DNA from: a virus | DNA: 54,488 nt | IMG/VR virus record: IMGVR_UViG_3300003324_000108 | Span: 1-54,488 of that record | Strand: one strand, 5' to 3' | Part shown: in pieces, positions 13,658 through 21,156 of the stretch | How positions within the stretch are numbered: position 1 is the first letter of the stretch | Layout of the letters: every line of letters starts with the position of its first letter | The notes under the pieces: model-generated | The model's input: only the letters and a program-made list of their open reading frames with translations | Told to the model about the DNA's origin: nothing | The model's database searches: none | Position numbers and translations under genes: made by a program

Positions 13658-13750
13658 GGCTACGAGCGCCGATCACACCCCACCTGGCCCAACTACACCA
13701 GCCCGCAATTTCTAGGCCGTTAGCAAGCCCTTACCCGAAAGGTCACTGTC

Positions 13751-14230
13751 ATGGGTAGTTCTCTCCTTAGCCTGTCCAACGCGTGGAAGATCGCACTCTC
13801 CCATCCCTCGCGGAGGATCCGAGTGTTCCGCCGCCTGGAAATCTGGTTCTACATCTTCATGACAACGACGGAACTCGGTCTGGCCGTGCAGGCATTCGTC
13901 GCTGGCGATGGCCTCCGCGGCTTCACTGACATCACATACGCGGTTGTCATCGCTTGCATCGGGATCACGTTCCTGCACATCTGGGCTCGCGACGTCATCG
14001 CGCAGGATCTTGCGAAAGCCATATTGGGATTCGAAGCCGTGGACAGCAGCGGTAAGACCGTAGGCACGGGGCAGATCGTCAACGTCGTCCCGTCCGAGGA
14101 AGCCACAGACCCGAACACGTACGCGATGATGCGGGCACTGGAAACTGGGAAGCCCATACACATCGAAGTGCGCGACGGAGTCTGGTACGAGAACGGGAAG
14201 CCGATCCCGCACGTGAAGGGCAACGAGTGA
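13751..14230 (+). CDS. Membrane protein with two spans and cytoplasmic tail
   Basis: Residues about 30-51 (LEIWFYIFMTTTELGLAVQAF) and 60-78 (TYAVVIACIGITFLHIW) are hydrophobic spans, preceded by a basic head (HPSRRIRVFRR). The last 75 residues are soluble, with small strands. No family recognised. ATG at 13751 follows CGAAAGG. The length, 159 residues, and spans would also suit a phage-encoded inner membrane exclusion protein; inference only. Confidence 0.75.
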   Translation: MGSSLLSLSNAWKIALSHPSRRIRVFRRLEIWFYIFMTTTELGLAVQAFVAGDGLRGFTDITYAVVIACIGITFLHIWARDVIAQDLAKAILGFEAVDSSGKTVGTGQIVNVVPSEEATDPNTYAMMRALETGKPIHIEVRDGVWYENGKPIPHVKGNE

Positions 14231-14721
14231 TGGGAACCTGCAAGTCATGGACTAGAGAATCGTGGACCGACAGAGAGGCTACGGAGGCGTTGCGCTGCAT
14301 GCTCCCCGAAGAGCACGGGATTGTGCGGGCTTTCGACCTGCACGGACACATCGCCCGTGATTCACGTGGTCAGCTGTGGACCTGGGACAGTGGTGGGCTG
14401 CCCCGCCGCCTCGTGGTCCAGGAGGATCCATCCGACGAGCGGGAAGCGCTGCAAGCTGAGCTGGCCGCGTGGCAGCGACACACAGGTGACACCGCGCTTT
14501 CCAACCTGCTCAGGCGAGCAGCATCCGCTCTGGCGGCCATTACCGCGGAGAAGGAGAGATGGCGAATCCGATGCGCCGAGAAGACGATCGCGGGGGCTGA
14601 CGAAGTGGCCGCACATCACCGCACCGTGCAGGGTGAGCCGTGCGATTGCATGGACCAGTACTGCCCGAAGGACCACGATTACCAGGCCCAGGTCGAGGCA
14701 GGTCGCGCAGGAGAGGAATGA
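14230..14721 (+). CDS. Hypothetical protein, 163 aa, with Cys-rich end
   Basis: ATG at 14230 overlaps the previous stop; the GTG one codon earlier is an alternative. Residues 40-60 contain a strand set (RDSRGQLWTWDSGG), then a helical coiled-coil-like stretch, and near the end C-D-C and C-PKDH residues that may bind metal. No family recognised. Confidence 0.75.
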   Translation: MGTCKSWTRESWTDREATEALRCMLPEEHGIVRAFDLHGHIARDSRGQLWTWDSGGLPRRLVVQEDPSDEREALQAELAAWQRHTGDTALSNLLRRAASALAAITAEKERWRIRCAEKTIAGADEVAAHHRTVQGEPCDCMDQYCPKDHDYQAQVEAGRAGEE

Positions 14722-15002
14722 CTGTGGCATTAGTGGTTGATCTAGGAATCACTGCCGTAGCAGGTGGTGTGAAACGCATTGAAGTTCTGGAGATTCGACG
14801 CCTCGAAATGCTCCAGGATCGCAGCCAGCCATTCGATGAAGTCCACACATACCGGGTAAGGCGATACAGCAAAGAGCAGGGGAACCCTGTTCAGGATGGG
14901 CTCACCTATCTGGATGAAAAAGAAATTGAGCACAGATACGGTGACGGCGCGTGGGTGCTCGTGCGCAAAGCAATGGACGCTCTCGGATTGGGAGAACAAT
15001 GA
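14718..15002 (+). CDS. Hypothetical protein, 94 aa
   Basis: ATG 14718 overlaps the previous TGA (ATGA) and follows GGAGAGGA. Strand-rich (MTVALVVDLGITAVAG, RIEVLEIRRLEML) with a basic helix at the end. Resembles no family I know. Confidence 0.7.
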   Translation: MTVALVVDLGITAVAGGVKRIEVLEIRRLEMLQDRSQPFDEVHTYRVRRYSKEQGNPVQDGLTYLDEKEIEHRYGDGAWVLVRKAMDALGLGEQ

Positions 15003-15190
15003 CGTACTCGGAACAGACAATGCAAGCCATGAACAAGGCGCTCGGAAATGCGCCGAAGCCCCAGAGCTTTTGGGAGGAGATCGATGCAAACCTCCCGGCA
15101 CCCCTCGAAGAGTTCCGCATCGAGGACACGTGCTGCGGGAAATGTCCCATCGGAACCACCTGCTATGTAGATGAAGTGACAGGAGCCTGA
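14999..15190 (+). CDS. Hypothetical Cys-motif protein, 63 aa
   Basis: ATG at 14999 overlaps the previous stop (ATGA). The end has CC-GK-C and a later C (TTCYVDE), enough for a small metal site. No other feature. Function unknown. Confidence 0.7.
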   Translation: MTYSEQTMQAMNKALGNAPKPQSFWEEIDANLPAPLEEFRIEDTCCGKCPIGTTCYVDEVTGA

Positions 15191-15191
15191 C

Positions 15192-15416
15192 ATGTATGAC
15201 GACGATGATGACGACGACAAGGAAGTAACCGTCAAGCTCACATTGACGGTGGACGAATGGGCGCGGATCAGTGCACTCATCAAGACGGCAATCATCGTCA
15301 GCGAGAACGGGGCCAGGAACAACGGGGTCCCCATGCCGGACGTGATCGCCGACATGTGCCGCACGGGTGAATGGTTCATCTTCCGGGTCGGCGTCGAGAT
15401 CGATAAGCAGTCATGA
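15192..15416 (+). CDS. Hypothetical protein, 74 aa (paralogue of 15984 gene)
   Basis: The protein starts with seven consecutive Asp residues, then LTLTVDEWARISALI. The gene at 15984 has LTFTMDEWADIGSML at the same place, so the two look like duplicated copies flanking two other genes. The remaining halves differ. Function unknown. Confidence 0.75.
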   Translation: MYDDDDDDDKEVTVKLTLTVDEWARISALIKTAIIVSENGARNNGVPMPDVIADMCRTGEWFIFRVGVEIDKQS

Positions 15417-15619
15417 AGAAGAAGCTGGCCGCGATTGCATTGCTCGCGCTCGTCCTCACCGGGTGTGGGTACAAGGCGGCGGAGAACGCGAACTACGACA
15501 AGGGCTCGTTCTACGAACAGAACGTGGAGCTGAATGATGGCCGTTCAGTGCACTGTCTGTTCTGGGCTTCCGACAGCGACCTGGGCGGCATGTCGTGCGA
15601 CTGGGGGAGCGCAGGATGA
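15413..15619 (+). CDS. Small lipoprotein, 68 aa
   Basis: A basic head (MKKK) and hydrophobic helix (LAAIALLALVL) end in the lipobox LTGC, with Cys18 as the lipidated residue. The mature 50-residue part has two further cysteines (C-LF and C-DW) that could pair. ATG 15413 overlaps the previous TGA. Phage lipoproteins made early often stay on the outer face of the host membrane and block superinfection; here this is inference. The reading frame and lipobox are clear. Confidence 0.8.
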   Translation: MKKKLAAIALLALVLTGCGYKAAENANYDKGSFYEQNVELNDGRSVHCLFWASDSDLGGMSCDWGSAG

Positions 15620-15987
15620 AGTACTACGACAAGCAGGGCCGCGAGATCGACATGATGGAATGGGGTCGCCTGCACTCTGCCCCATACAAGCGCGTCGCTG
15701 AAACCACGCTGGAAGACGGCACATGGATCTCCACCGTGTGGCTCGGGATCGATCACCGGCTCGGCGGCGACGGCCCGCCGCTCATTTTCGAGACCATGGT
15801 GTTCGCCAGCAAGGATGACCTTTCTGAGAAGGACATGGCACGCTACTCCACAGAGGCGGAGGCCCTGGCTGGTCACGCCGAGATGGTGAACATCTGGTCG
15901 CTGGATCTTGCCGCGGAGTCCACCGACAACCCTGAACTACAGCGCCACATCAAGCAGGAAGAACTCGCGAGGGACGAAGAAGAATGA
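15616..15987 (+). CDS. Conserved phage protein of unknown function, 123 aa
   Basis: The phrases YYDKQGREI, YKRVAETTLEDG, STVWLGIDH and GPPLIFETMVF match a small protein seen in many actinophages and some other phages; its function is not known. ATG at 15616 overlaps the lipoprotein stop. The C-terminus is acidic (QEELARDEEE). Confidence 0.75.
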   Translation: MKYYDKQGREIDMMEWGRLHSAPYKRVAETTLEDGTWISTVWLGIDHRLGGDGPPLIFETMVFASKDDLSEKDMARYSTEAEALAGHAEMVNIWSLDLAAESTDNPELQRHIKQEELARDEEE

Positions 15988-16211
15988 CGAAGGACTTGAA
16001 CGAACCCCTCACCATGGAACTCACCTTCACCATGGATGAGTGGGCTGACATCGGGAGCATGCTCATGACCATCGCCGCGGATATTGCCCAGGAGGTGTTG
16101 CACGCGGGCGACGCGGAGAAAAGAGCGAGGGGTAGGGTCATGGTGCACCGTGCACACTCCATCGCGGAAACGATAAAGGCCAAGTGGCACGAGGCGAACA
16201 ATGCAGGTTGA
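15984..16211 (+). CDS. Hypothetical protein, 75 aa (paralogue of 15192 gene)
   Basis: ATG 15984 overlaps the previous stop. The N-terminus LTFTMDEWADIGSML resembles that of the 74-residue protein at 15192, and the rest is helical (AHSIAETIKAKWHEA). A duplicated pair with divergent ends. Confidence 0.75.
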   Translation: MTKDLNEPLTMELTFTMDEWADIGSMLMTIAADIAQEVLHAGDAEKRARGRVMVHRAHSIAETIKAKWHEANNAG

Positions 16212-16344
16212 CGCCGACAAGCTCGTAAAGTTCTGCAACGAGCGCATCGAAAAGATGCACAACCCCCTGACCAAGGCCATCTACGCGGGTCTGCGTGATC
16301 GTGTTCTGCGCGGGTTCTTCTCTAAGGAGTACGACGGTGACTGA
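16201..16344 (+). CDS. Hypothetical helical protein, 47 aa
   Basis: ATG at 16201 overlaps the preceding stop and the TGA at 16342-16344 overlaps the next GTG. The product is helical and basic (KFCNERIEKMHNPLTKAIYA). The overlap on both sides supports it as a coupled gene. Confidence 0.6.
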   Translation: MQVDADKLVKFCNERIEKMHNPLTKAIYAGLRDRVLRGFFSKEYDGD

Positions 16345-16669
16345 GGAAAAGATCCCTGTACGTCTCACCACGGCGGCTACTGCGTACACCCAGAAACACG
16401 TCGGTGGCATGCAGCCAGTAGAGACTGTCGGCGACAAGGTCTACGCTGCATTCCTCGCTGGCGCACGGTGGATGGCTGTGCGGGCCTGGTCCGAGGGTGC
16501 AGCCTGGGCCGCCGTAGAAATTGGGGCGATAGATCACGAAGACCAGTCGTGGGAGGCTCCCGGCGACAACCCGTACGCGCGGCACGACCACGCCACGCGG
16601 GACATCAAGCCGCTCGGACAGTGCCCTGGCTGTGACGAGTACCACAACCGCAACCTGGACCGGGCATGA
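16337..16669 (+). CDS. Hypothetical protein with terminal CxxC, 110 aa
   Basis: GTG 16337 follows AAGGAGTACGAC. Helical (VYAAFLAGARWMAVRAWSEG), with CPGC-DEYHN near the end that could bind zinc with the histidines. ATGA overlap with the next gene. No family recognised. Confidence 0.75.
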   Translation: MTEEKIPVRLTTAATAYTQKHVGGMQPVETVGDKVYAAFLAGARWMAVRAWSEGAAWAAVEIGAIDHEDQSWEAPGDNPYARHDHATRDIKPLGQCPGCDEYHNRNLDRA

Positions 16670-17004
16670 GCTACTACGGCACCGAGTCCCACCCCAACTG
16701 CAACAGCAAGGCTGGTCACGTCTGTCAAGACCTGACCGGCAAGACATGCTGGACGGATGGATGCGAGGAACCAGCCGGGACTCTGTGGGGTCCGTACTGG
16801 TGCCCCGACCACGACGCCGAAAGATTGGATCGCATCTCAGCCGGGATGAGGTCCATACTGGAGGAGTTCAACGACACGAGCCAGTGCATAGGCACCACCG
16901 CGAAAGGTGTCCGGTGCAGGCGCACACACAAAGGCCATGCCGAAGGTGGGTATCTATGCCCCACGCATCGCTGGCAGGACGGGGTAGAAGATGGCAACAG
17001 GTAG
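16666..17004 (+). CDS. Cys/His-rich zinc-binding protein, 112 aa
   Basis: Two metal-type clusters are visible: C-QDLTGKT-C, C-EEPAG and WCPDH, and then C-IGTTAKGVRC-RRTHKGHAEG and CPTH. Each C...C...C..H set could hold one zinc. Such small proteins are frequent in actinophages and unassigned. ATG overlaps the previous stop. Confidence 0.75.
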   Translation: MSYYGTESHPNCNSKAGHVCQDLTGKTCWTDGCEEPAGTLWGPYWCPDHDAERLDRISAGMRSILEEFNDTSQCIGTTAKGVRCRRTHKGHAEGGYLCPTHRWQDGVEDGNR

Positions 17005-17098
17005 TCCGCGTAGTCCCTGGTTTTGGCCGGTGGTAACGCTCGCCGCCCTGATCGTTCTCGTCGTCGGCGGTACGATCATCGCCCTCATCCAGTCATGA
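16991..17098 (+). CDS. Single-span membrane miniprotein, 35 aa
   Basis: ATG at 16991 overlaps the preceding gene; its TGA overlaps the primase ATG (ATGA), so translation is probably coupled. Residues 11-33 are hydrophobic (WFWPVVTLAALIVLVVGG). No function known. Confidence 0.6.
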   Translation: MATGSPRSPWFWPVVTLAALIVLVVGGTIIALIQS

Positions 17099-18714
17099 CG
17101 GGACAGGCAACTGTCCGCCTCCTGGATGCACTCCAGGCGCACGGCGCGACCATCAAGCAGGCCCCCGGGGGATGGCTGGCAACATGCCCCGTCCCCTCCC
17201 ATGAGGATCGCAACCCCAGTTTCTCCGTGCAGGAGGGGAACGGCATGGTCCTGTACCGGTGTCGTTCCGGGTGTGACCAGGCTGTGGTCACTGACGCGAT
17301 CTACAACGTCCTCGGGCTGACGCGTGACGACCTGTACGACAACCGGCGTGGTGTCGAGTATGTCTACCGTGACAAGCCTGGCGGGCGTGACGTGCGCAAG
17401 GTGCGGCGGTTCAATGACCGTACCAGCGGCACCAAGACATTCGCGCAGGTGGGGCCACAGGCCAGGTCCACACGGGGTGCAGCACTGTACCGCCCCAACG
17501 ACTTCGACCTGGAGAAGGTTCTCGACAAGGACGTGTGGATCGCGGAGGGGGAGAAGGACGCTGACATCCTCTACCGCTACGGGATCCCCGCCGTGTCCGG
17601 TGCTGCTGGTGCTGGCAACTGGGACAAGCATGATTACTCAACAGTGGCAAGGGCGGCACGGGTCACCATCGTCGTGGACGACGACAAGGCCGGGTACGAG
17701 CGGGGCTATGGGCTGTACCACCACCTGACCAGCGTGTACGACGCCAACGTGCGGCTCGTGGTTCCCATGGCAGGGAATGACGTGACAGACCACTTGCTCC
17801 AGGGTCTCACCGTGAACGACTTCAAGGAGATCCCGGGCGATCCGGATTTCGAGGAGCAGGTAGCGGAGCAGCGGCGGGCATGGAAGATCACACGCGAGGC
17901 GAAACGGCGGGACGGTCAGGCGTTCGCTGCTGCGGCTATCGAGAACTTCCACCCGAAGACGCTGGGGGAGATCCAGGACGCCACAGAGGAAGCCCGGGAC
18001 TGGATCATCCCTGACCTTCTGGAGCGGCACGAGCGGTTCGTCCTGACGGGCGCTGAGGGCGGTGGTAAATCGTGGTGGATGCGGCAGGTGATGATTACCG
18101 CGGCAGCTGGGCTGAACCCGTTCTATCCGCACCTGGAGTACACGCCCGTGAAGGTGCTCGCCATCGATGCGGAGAACACCGAACTGCAGTGGCAGCGTTC
18201 CACGAAGTACCTGACGAACCTGGTGCAGGCAAAGGGTGGCAGGGATCCGCGTGACCATGTCATCGTGCAGGCGGGGTATCGCCTCGACTTTACCCAGCAG
18301 GCGCACATCGATCACGTGCACCAGCTGATGGATCTGCACAAGCCGGACATCGTGTTCCTCGGCCCGCTGTACAAGCTGGTCCCGAAGGAGATCACGAACG
18401 ACGACGATGCGGCACCGCTGCTCGCAGCTCTCGATGGGATCCGGGAGCGCGGGGTGGCACTCCTGATGGAAGCCCACGCTGGCAAGTCGAAGGAGCAGGG
18501 TGGGGAACGGAACCTGGCACCTCGCGGTTCGTCGGCGTTGTTGGGCTGGCCGGAATTCGGGTACGGGCTGCGACCATTGACGAATGACCCGGGGATGGCG
18601 ACGATGGTGGGATGGCGTGGGGATCGCGAGCAGCGCCCCTGGCCGAAGATGATTAGGCGCGGGGAGGCTGGGGAGTACCCCTGGGTTCCCACGAATGTTC
18701 AGGGGATGCAATGA
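17095..18714 (+). CDS. Primase-helicase (Toprim plus RecA-like domain)
   Basis: Three modules in 539 residues. The N-terminal zinc domain has C31-PVPSH-x-DRNPSF and C-RSGC near residue 56-60, as in DnaG/CHC2. The Toprim core has EGEKDADILY near 149 and DDDKAG near 195. The C-terminal RepA-like AAA_25 ATPase has Walker A GAEGGGKS near 320 and Walker B PDIVFLGPLYKL near 420. It would make primers and unwind DNA at the fork, like the T7 or P4 type fusions. It overlaps the miniprotein upstream by four bases. Confidence 0.88.
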   Translation: MTGQATVRLLDALQAHGATIKQAPGGWLATCPVPSHEDRNPSFSVQEGNGMVLYRCRSGCDQAVVTDAIYNVLGLTRDDLYDNRRGVEYVYRDKPGGRDVRKVRRFNDRTSGTKTFAQVGPQARSTRGAALYRPNDFDLEKVLDKDVWIAEGEKDADILYRYGIPAVSGAAGAGNWDKHDYSTVARAARVTIVVDDDKAGYERGYGLYHHLTSVYDANVRLVVPMAGNDVTDHLLQGLTVNDFKEIPGDPDFEEQVAEQRRAWKITREAKRRDGQAFAAAAIENFHPKTLGEIQDATEEARDWIIPDLLERHERFVLTGAEGGGKSWWMRQVMITAAAGLNPFYPHLEYTPVKVLAIDAENTELQWQRSTKYLTNLVQAKGGRDPRDHVIVQAGYRLDFTQQAHIDHVHQLMDLHKPDIVFLGPLYKLVPKEITNDDDAAPLLAALDGIRERGVALLMEAHAGKSKEQGGERNLAPRGSSALLGWPEFGYGLRPLTNDPGMATMVGWRGDREQRPWPKMIRRGEAGEYPWVPTNVQGMQ

Positions 18715-19010
18715 GTAAGAAGCCTGTCTTGGTCTCCATTGCGAAGGAGTCCGTACGTGTCTTGGAACTGGCGAAGGGCGAGGACGACGTTCTCGCTGTT
18801 CCTATGGGCCGTCCGTGGCGTTATGTGGGGGACGTTTTCAGGGATGAGATCGTCATCGATGGCACGGCTCGTAAGCGCTGGTTCTCAACTACGAGCATCG
18901 ATGTCACGCTGGGTCCGTTCACGACGAAACGGGAAGCCGTGACGCAGATGCTCGACTGGTACAACCTGGCGGAAGCGCACGTGAAGGACACCAGCGCACC
19001 GCTGTTCTGA
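18711..19010 (+). CDS. Hypothetical protein, 99 aa
   Basis: ATG 18711 overlaps the primase stop (ATGA). Strand-rich with charged loops; the C-terminal helix VTQMLDWYNLAEAHV is preceded by FTTKREA. No family recognised. The gene ends 2 bp before the promoter for ssb. Confidence 0.75.
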   Translation: MSKKPVLVSIAKESVRVLELAKGEDDVLAVPMGRPWRYVGDVFRDEIVIDGTARKRWFSTTSIDVTLGPFTTKREAVTQMLDWYNLAEAHVKDTSAPLF

Positions 19011-19011
19011 T

Positions 19012-19047
19012 TTGACCGTAGCCGTCATACCGTAGTACAATATGTAC
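19012..19047 (+). promoter_or_regulatory. Promoter of the SSB-recombination operon
   Basis: TTGACC at 19012-19017 and TACAAT at 19036-19041 are 18 bp apart; TACCG at 19028-19032 is the shared motif. GTACA-ATA-TGTAC (19035-19047) is a perfect 5-bp inverted repeat at the -10 and start region. The leader to the GTG at 19088 is about 40 nt. Confidence 0.65.
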
Positions 19048-19087
19048 AGGACCCAAGGTCCAATAATCTACAACGAGGGAGCTGTAA

Positions 19088-19528
19088 GTGGATAGCACTC
19101 TGACCATTGCGGGGAACGTCGCCCGAGGCCCGGAGCTTCGGCAGACCGCATCAGGAAAGTCAGCTGTCGGCCTCACCATTGCGGTGAACAAGCGGCGGTA
19201 CAACCAGGATACGAAGCAGTGGGAAGACGGTGACGCCACATTCATCGACGCCAGCGCCTTCGACACCCTCGCCGACAACATCGCCGCATCCATCAGCACA
19301 GGTGACCGTGTGATCGTCAACGGATCCATCCGCCAGGACAACTGGGTGGACAAGGAATCCGGCACGAACCGCTCCAAGCTGGTCATGGTCATCGATGAGA
19401 TCGGCCCGTCCCTCAAGTTCGGCACCACCCAGTTCAGCAAGGGTGGCGGCGGCTCCCGCCAGGCTCAGCAGAACACCACCGAGGACTCCTGGGCATCGTC
19501 CGGGATCGACACGCAGACCCCCTGGTGA
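19088..19528 (+). CDS. ssb: Single-stranded DNA-binding protein
   Basis: The OB fold of bacterial SSB is clear: TLTIAGNVARGPELRQT, TIAVNKRRYNQDT, then FIDASAFDTLADNIA and GDRVIVNGSIRQDNW. The C-terminal tail is short and ends in SGIDTQTPW, not the acidic D-D-I-P-F tip that recruits host partners, so host interaction may differ. GTG 19088 follows GAGGGAGC. It heads the recombination operon. Confidence 0.9.
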   Translation: MDSTLTIAGNVARGPELRQTASGKSAVGLTIAVNKRRYNQDTKQWEDGDATFIDASAFDTLADNIAASISTGDRVIVNGSIRQDNWVDKESGTNRSKLVMVIDEIGPSLKFGTTQFSKGGGGSRQAQQNTTEDSWASSGIDTQTPW

Positions 19529-20010
19529 CGATCCTCCAGTTCACCGCCTACGGGGTTCCGGCCCCGCAAGGCAGCGTGAAGTCCATCCCCCTCAAAGGCG
19601 GCAAGGGCGTGCGCACCGTAGCGAAAACGCCACGACTCGTTGAGTGGCGTGAGGTTGTTCGCCATGCTGCCGAGATGGCAGCGGGTCCCACCTGGCAGAC
19701 TCAGGATGGACCGGCCATCATCCGCATGACGTTCTGGGTTCCTCGCCCAAAGAACGCGCCTAAGACGGTGGACGTTCTCCCCCTCCGTGGGGAGGACAGC
19801 GATAAGTATGCGAGGGCTACTAATGACGCCATCACAAACGCCGGGATCTGGACGGATGATAGCCGGGTTATCCGCATGGAGGTTGAGAAGCTCTATGCGG
19901 TAGGGCCAGACCTCCCCAAGATTTACGACCCGGCAATACACAAGTCGATGCCCTGTGTGGAGGTGGTTATCCGATGGATACCCAACGACGCCACATCACT
20001 CCGTGGATAG
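19525..20010 (+). CDS. RusA-like Holliday junction resolvase
   Basis: The RusA signature is visible: PAPQGSVK at the N-terminus and DSDKYARATNDAITNAG followed by WTDDSRVIRMEVEK, with the aspartates of the active site (D-D-K, DD). Length 161 residues fits. GTG at 19525 overlaps the SSB stop. It would cut branched DNA late in replication or recombination. Confidence 0.85.
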   Translation: MTILQFTAYGVPAPQGSVKSIPLKGGKGVRTVAKTPRLVEWREVVRHAAEMAAGPTWQTQDGPAIIRMTFWVPRPKNAPKTVDVLPLRGEDSDKYARATNDAITNAGIWTDDSRVIRMEVEKLYAVGPDLPKIYDPAIHKSMPCVEVVIRWIPNDATSLRG

Positions 20011-20537
20011 TCGAGGAGATGGTCCGCGCCCTTGAGGTCGGACAGGACACTTGCATCCTGCTCCACCCGGGGATGCTCCCGCAGAACAAGATGCCGCGGG
20101 TGCGTGTGCCGGACGGACGCCGCATGTTCCTGCACCGCTACCTGTACTGGCGGGCGACGGGTGAGGAACTGGAACCGGAAACCGCTCTCCTGCGGAACTG
20201 CAGGAACAGCACATGCCTGAACCCGTTCCACTATCGGCAGTCCCGACGCCGGTCGATGCAGCGGGTGGTGTGCCCGAACGGTCACCGCTACCCGAAGCAG
20301 GAAACGGTGAAGTTGAAGTGGGGCTACCGGTGCGTCACCTGCTACCAGGACAGGTTGCGGCGCAACAGGAAAGGTGAGCACGGGAAAGGGAAGTGCAGGA
20401 AGGGCCACCGGTTGACCGGGGACAACGTGTATTGGTACACGAGACAACGTGACGGGAAGCGCATCCGGAAGTGTCGCAGGTGCGCGAAAGAAGTACAGCA
20501 GCAGTATCGGGACAGGAAGGCAACATCACATGGTTGA
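19974..20537 (+). CDS. HNH endonuclease with two zinc fingers
   Basis: An HRYLYWRATGEEL helix and RNCRNSTCLNPFHY strand-helix give the HNH_3-type core, followed by two zinc pairs: CPNGHRY with CVTC, and CRKGHRL with CRRC. The first strand has H-R; the histidine is present, unlike the HNH-like gene at 8821. It overlaps RusA by 37 bases in another frame, as expected of a mobile gene inserted in an operon. Free-standing homing endonucleases of this type cut a related allele and help copy themselves. Confidence 0.75.
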   Translation: MDTQRRHITPWIVEEMVRALEVGQDTCILLHPGMLPQNKMPRVRVPDGRRMFLHRYLYWRATGEELEPETALLRNCRNSTCLNPFHYRQSRRRSMQRVVCPNGHRYPKQETVKLKWGYRCVTCYQDRLRRNRKGEHGKGKCRKGHRLTGDNVYWYTRQRDGKRIRKCRRCAKEVQQQYRDRKATSHG

Positions 20538-21156
20538 CGAGAAGCGGGGCCTCACGAGGGCGCAGGTAGAGCGGCTGCTCCAGCCCATCGACCCCACTCA
20601 TGTGGACAAGAAGCAGGGAAAGCTGTCTTACATGTCCCAGCATCAGGTGCGTGCCGAGCTGACGCGCGTGTTCGGGCCGACCGGCTGGGACTCGCAGGTA
20701 GAGCGCATGGAGTTCCTCTGGGAAGACTCCTACGAGAACAAGGGCAAGACCTACTACCGCGCCTGCTACATGGCCCAGGTCCGGCTCAACATTCGCGACT
20801 ACTGGGGGAACGCCGTCGCGTCCTTCGTGGAATGCCACGCGGAAGCGAACAGCGGCCTGCCCGACCGCGGCGAAGCACATGCCATGGCGATCACGTCCGT
20901 GGAGTCCTACGCCCTCCGTCGCGCCGCCATTGGTCTCGGTGACCGGCTCGGCCTGGGACTGTACGATGACGGCTCCACTAAGGCCCTCGTGAAGGGCAGC
21001 CTCGTCCTGGTGGACAAGGACTCCCCGCTCTATTCGGGCGGGAAGCCGACGCCTCCTAGCGATGTACCTGAGGAACCGCCTGCTCCCACGGCTCAGCCTG
21101 TCAGCGCTCGCCTGCAGAAGGCCGTACACGCGGGAGCCGGTGTTGAGTCTCGCTGA
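20530..21156 (+). CDS. Rad52-family single-strand annealing protein
   Basis: Residues 15-175 show the Rad52/22 pattern: RVFGPTGWDSQVERMEFLWED, GEAHAMAITSVESYALRRAA and GLGLYDDGS. This family promotes annealing of complementary single strands and is often paired with a nuclease. ATG at 20530 overlaps the end of the HNH gene by eight bases. A disordered tail follows (PPSDVPEEPPAPT). It works with the SSB, resolvase and Cas4-like nuclease of the same operon. Confidence 0.8.
   Translation: MVDEKRGLTRAQVERLLQPIDPTHVDKKQGKLSYMSQHQVRAELTRVFGPTGWDSQVERMEFLWEDSYENKGKTYYRACYMAQVRLNIRDYWGNAVASFVECHAEANSGLPDRGEAHAMAITSVESYALRRAAIGLGDRLGLGLYDDGSTKALVKGSLVLVDKDSPLYSGGKPTPPSDVPEEPPAPTAQPVSARLQKAVHAGAGVESR

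Noticed and set aside
13650-13715. tRNA-like D-loop phrase (GTAGTTGG) on the minus strand
   Set aside because: No acceptor partner or T-arm can be formed around it.
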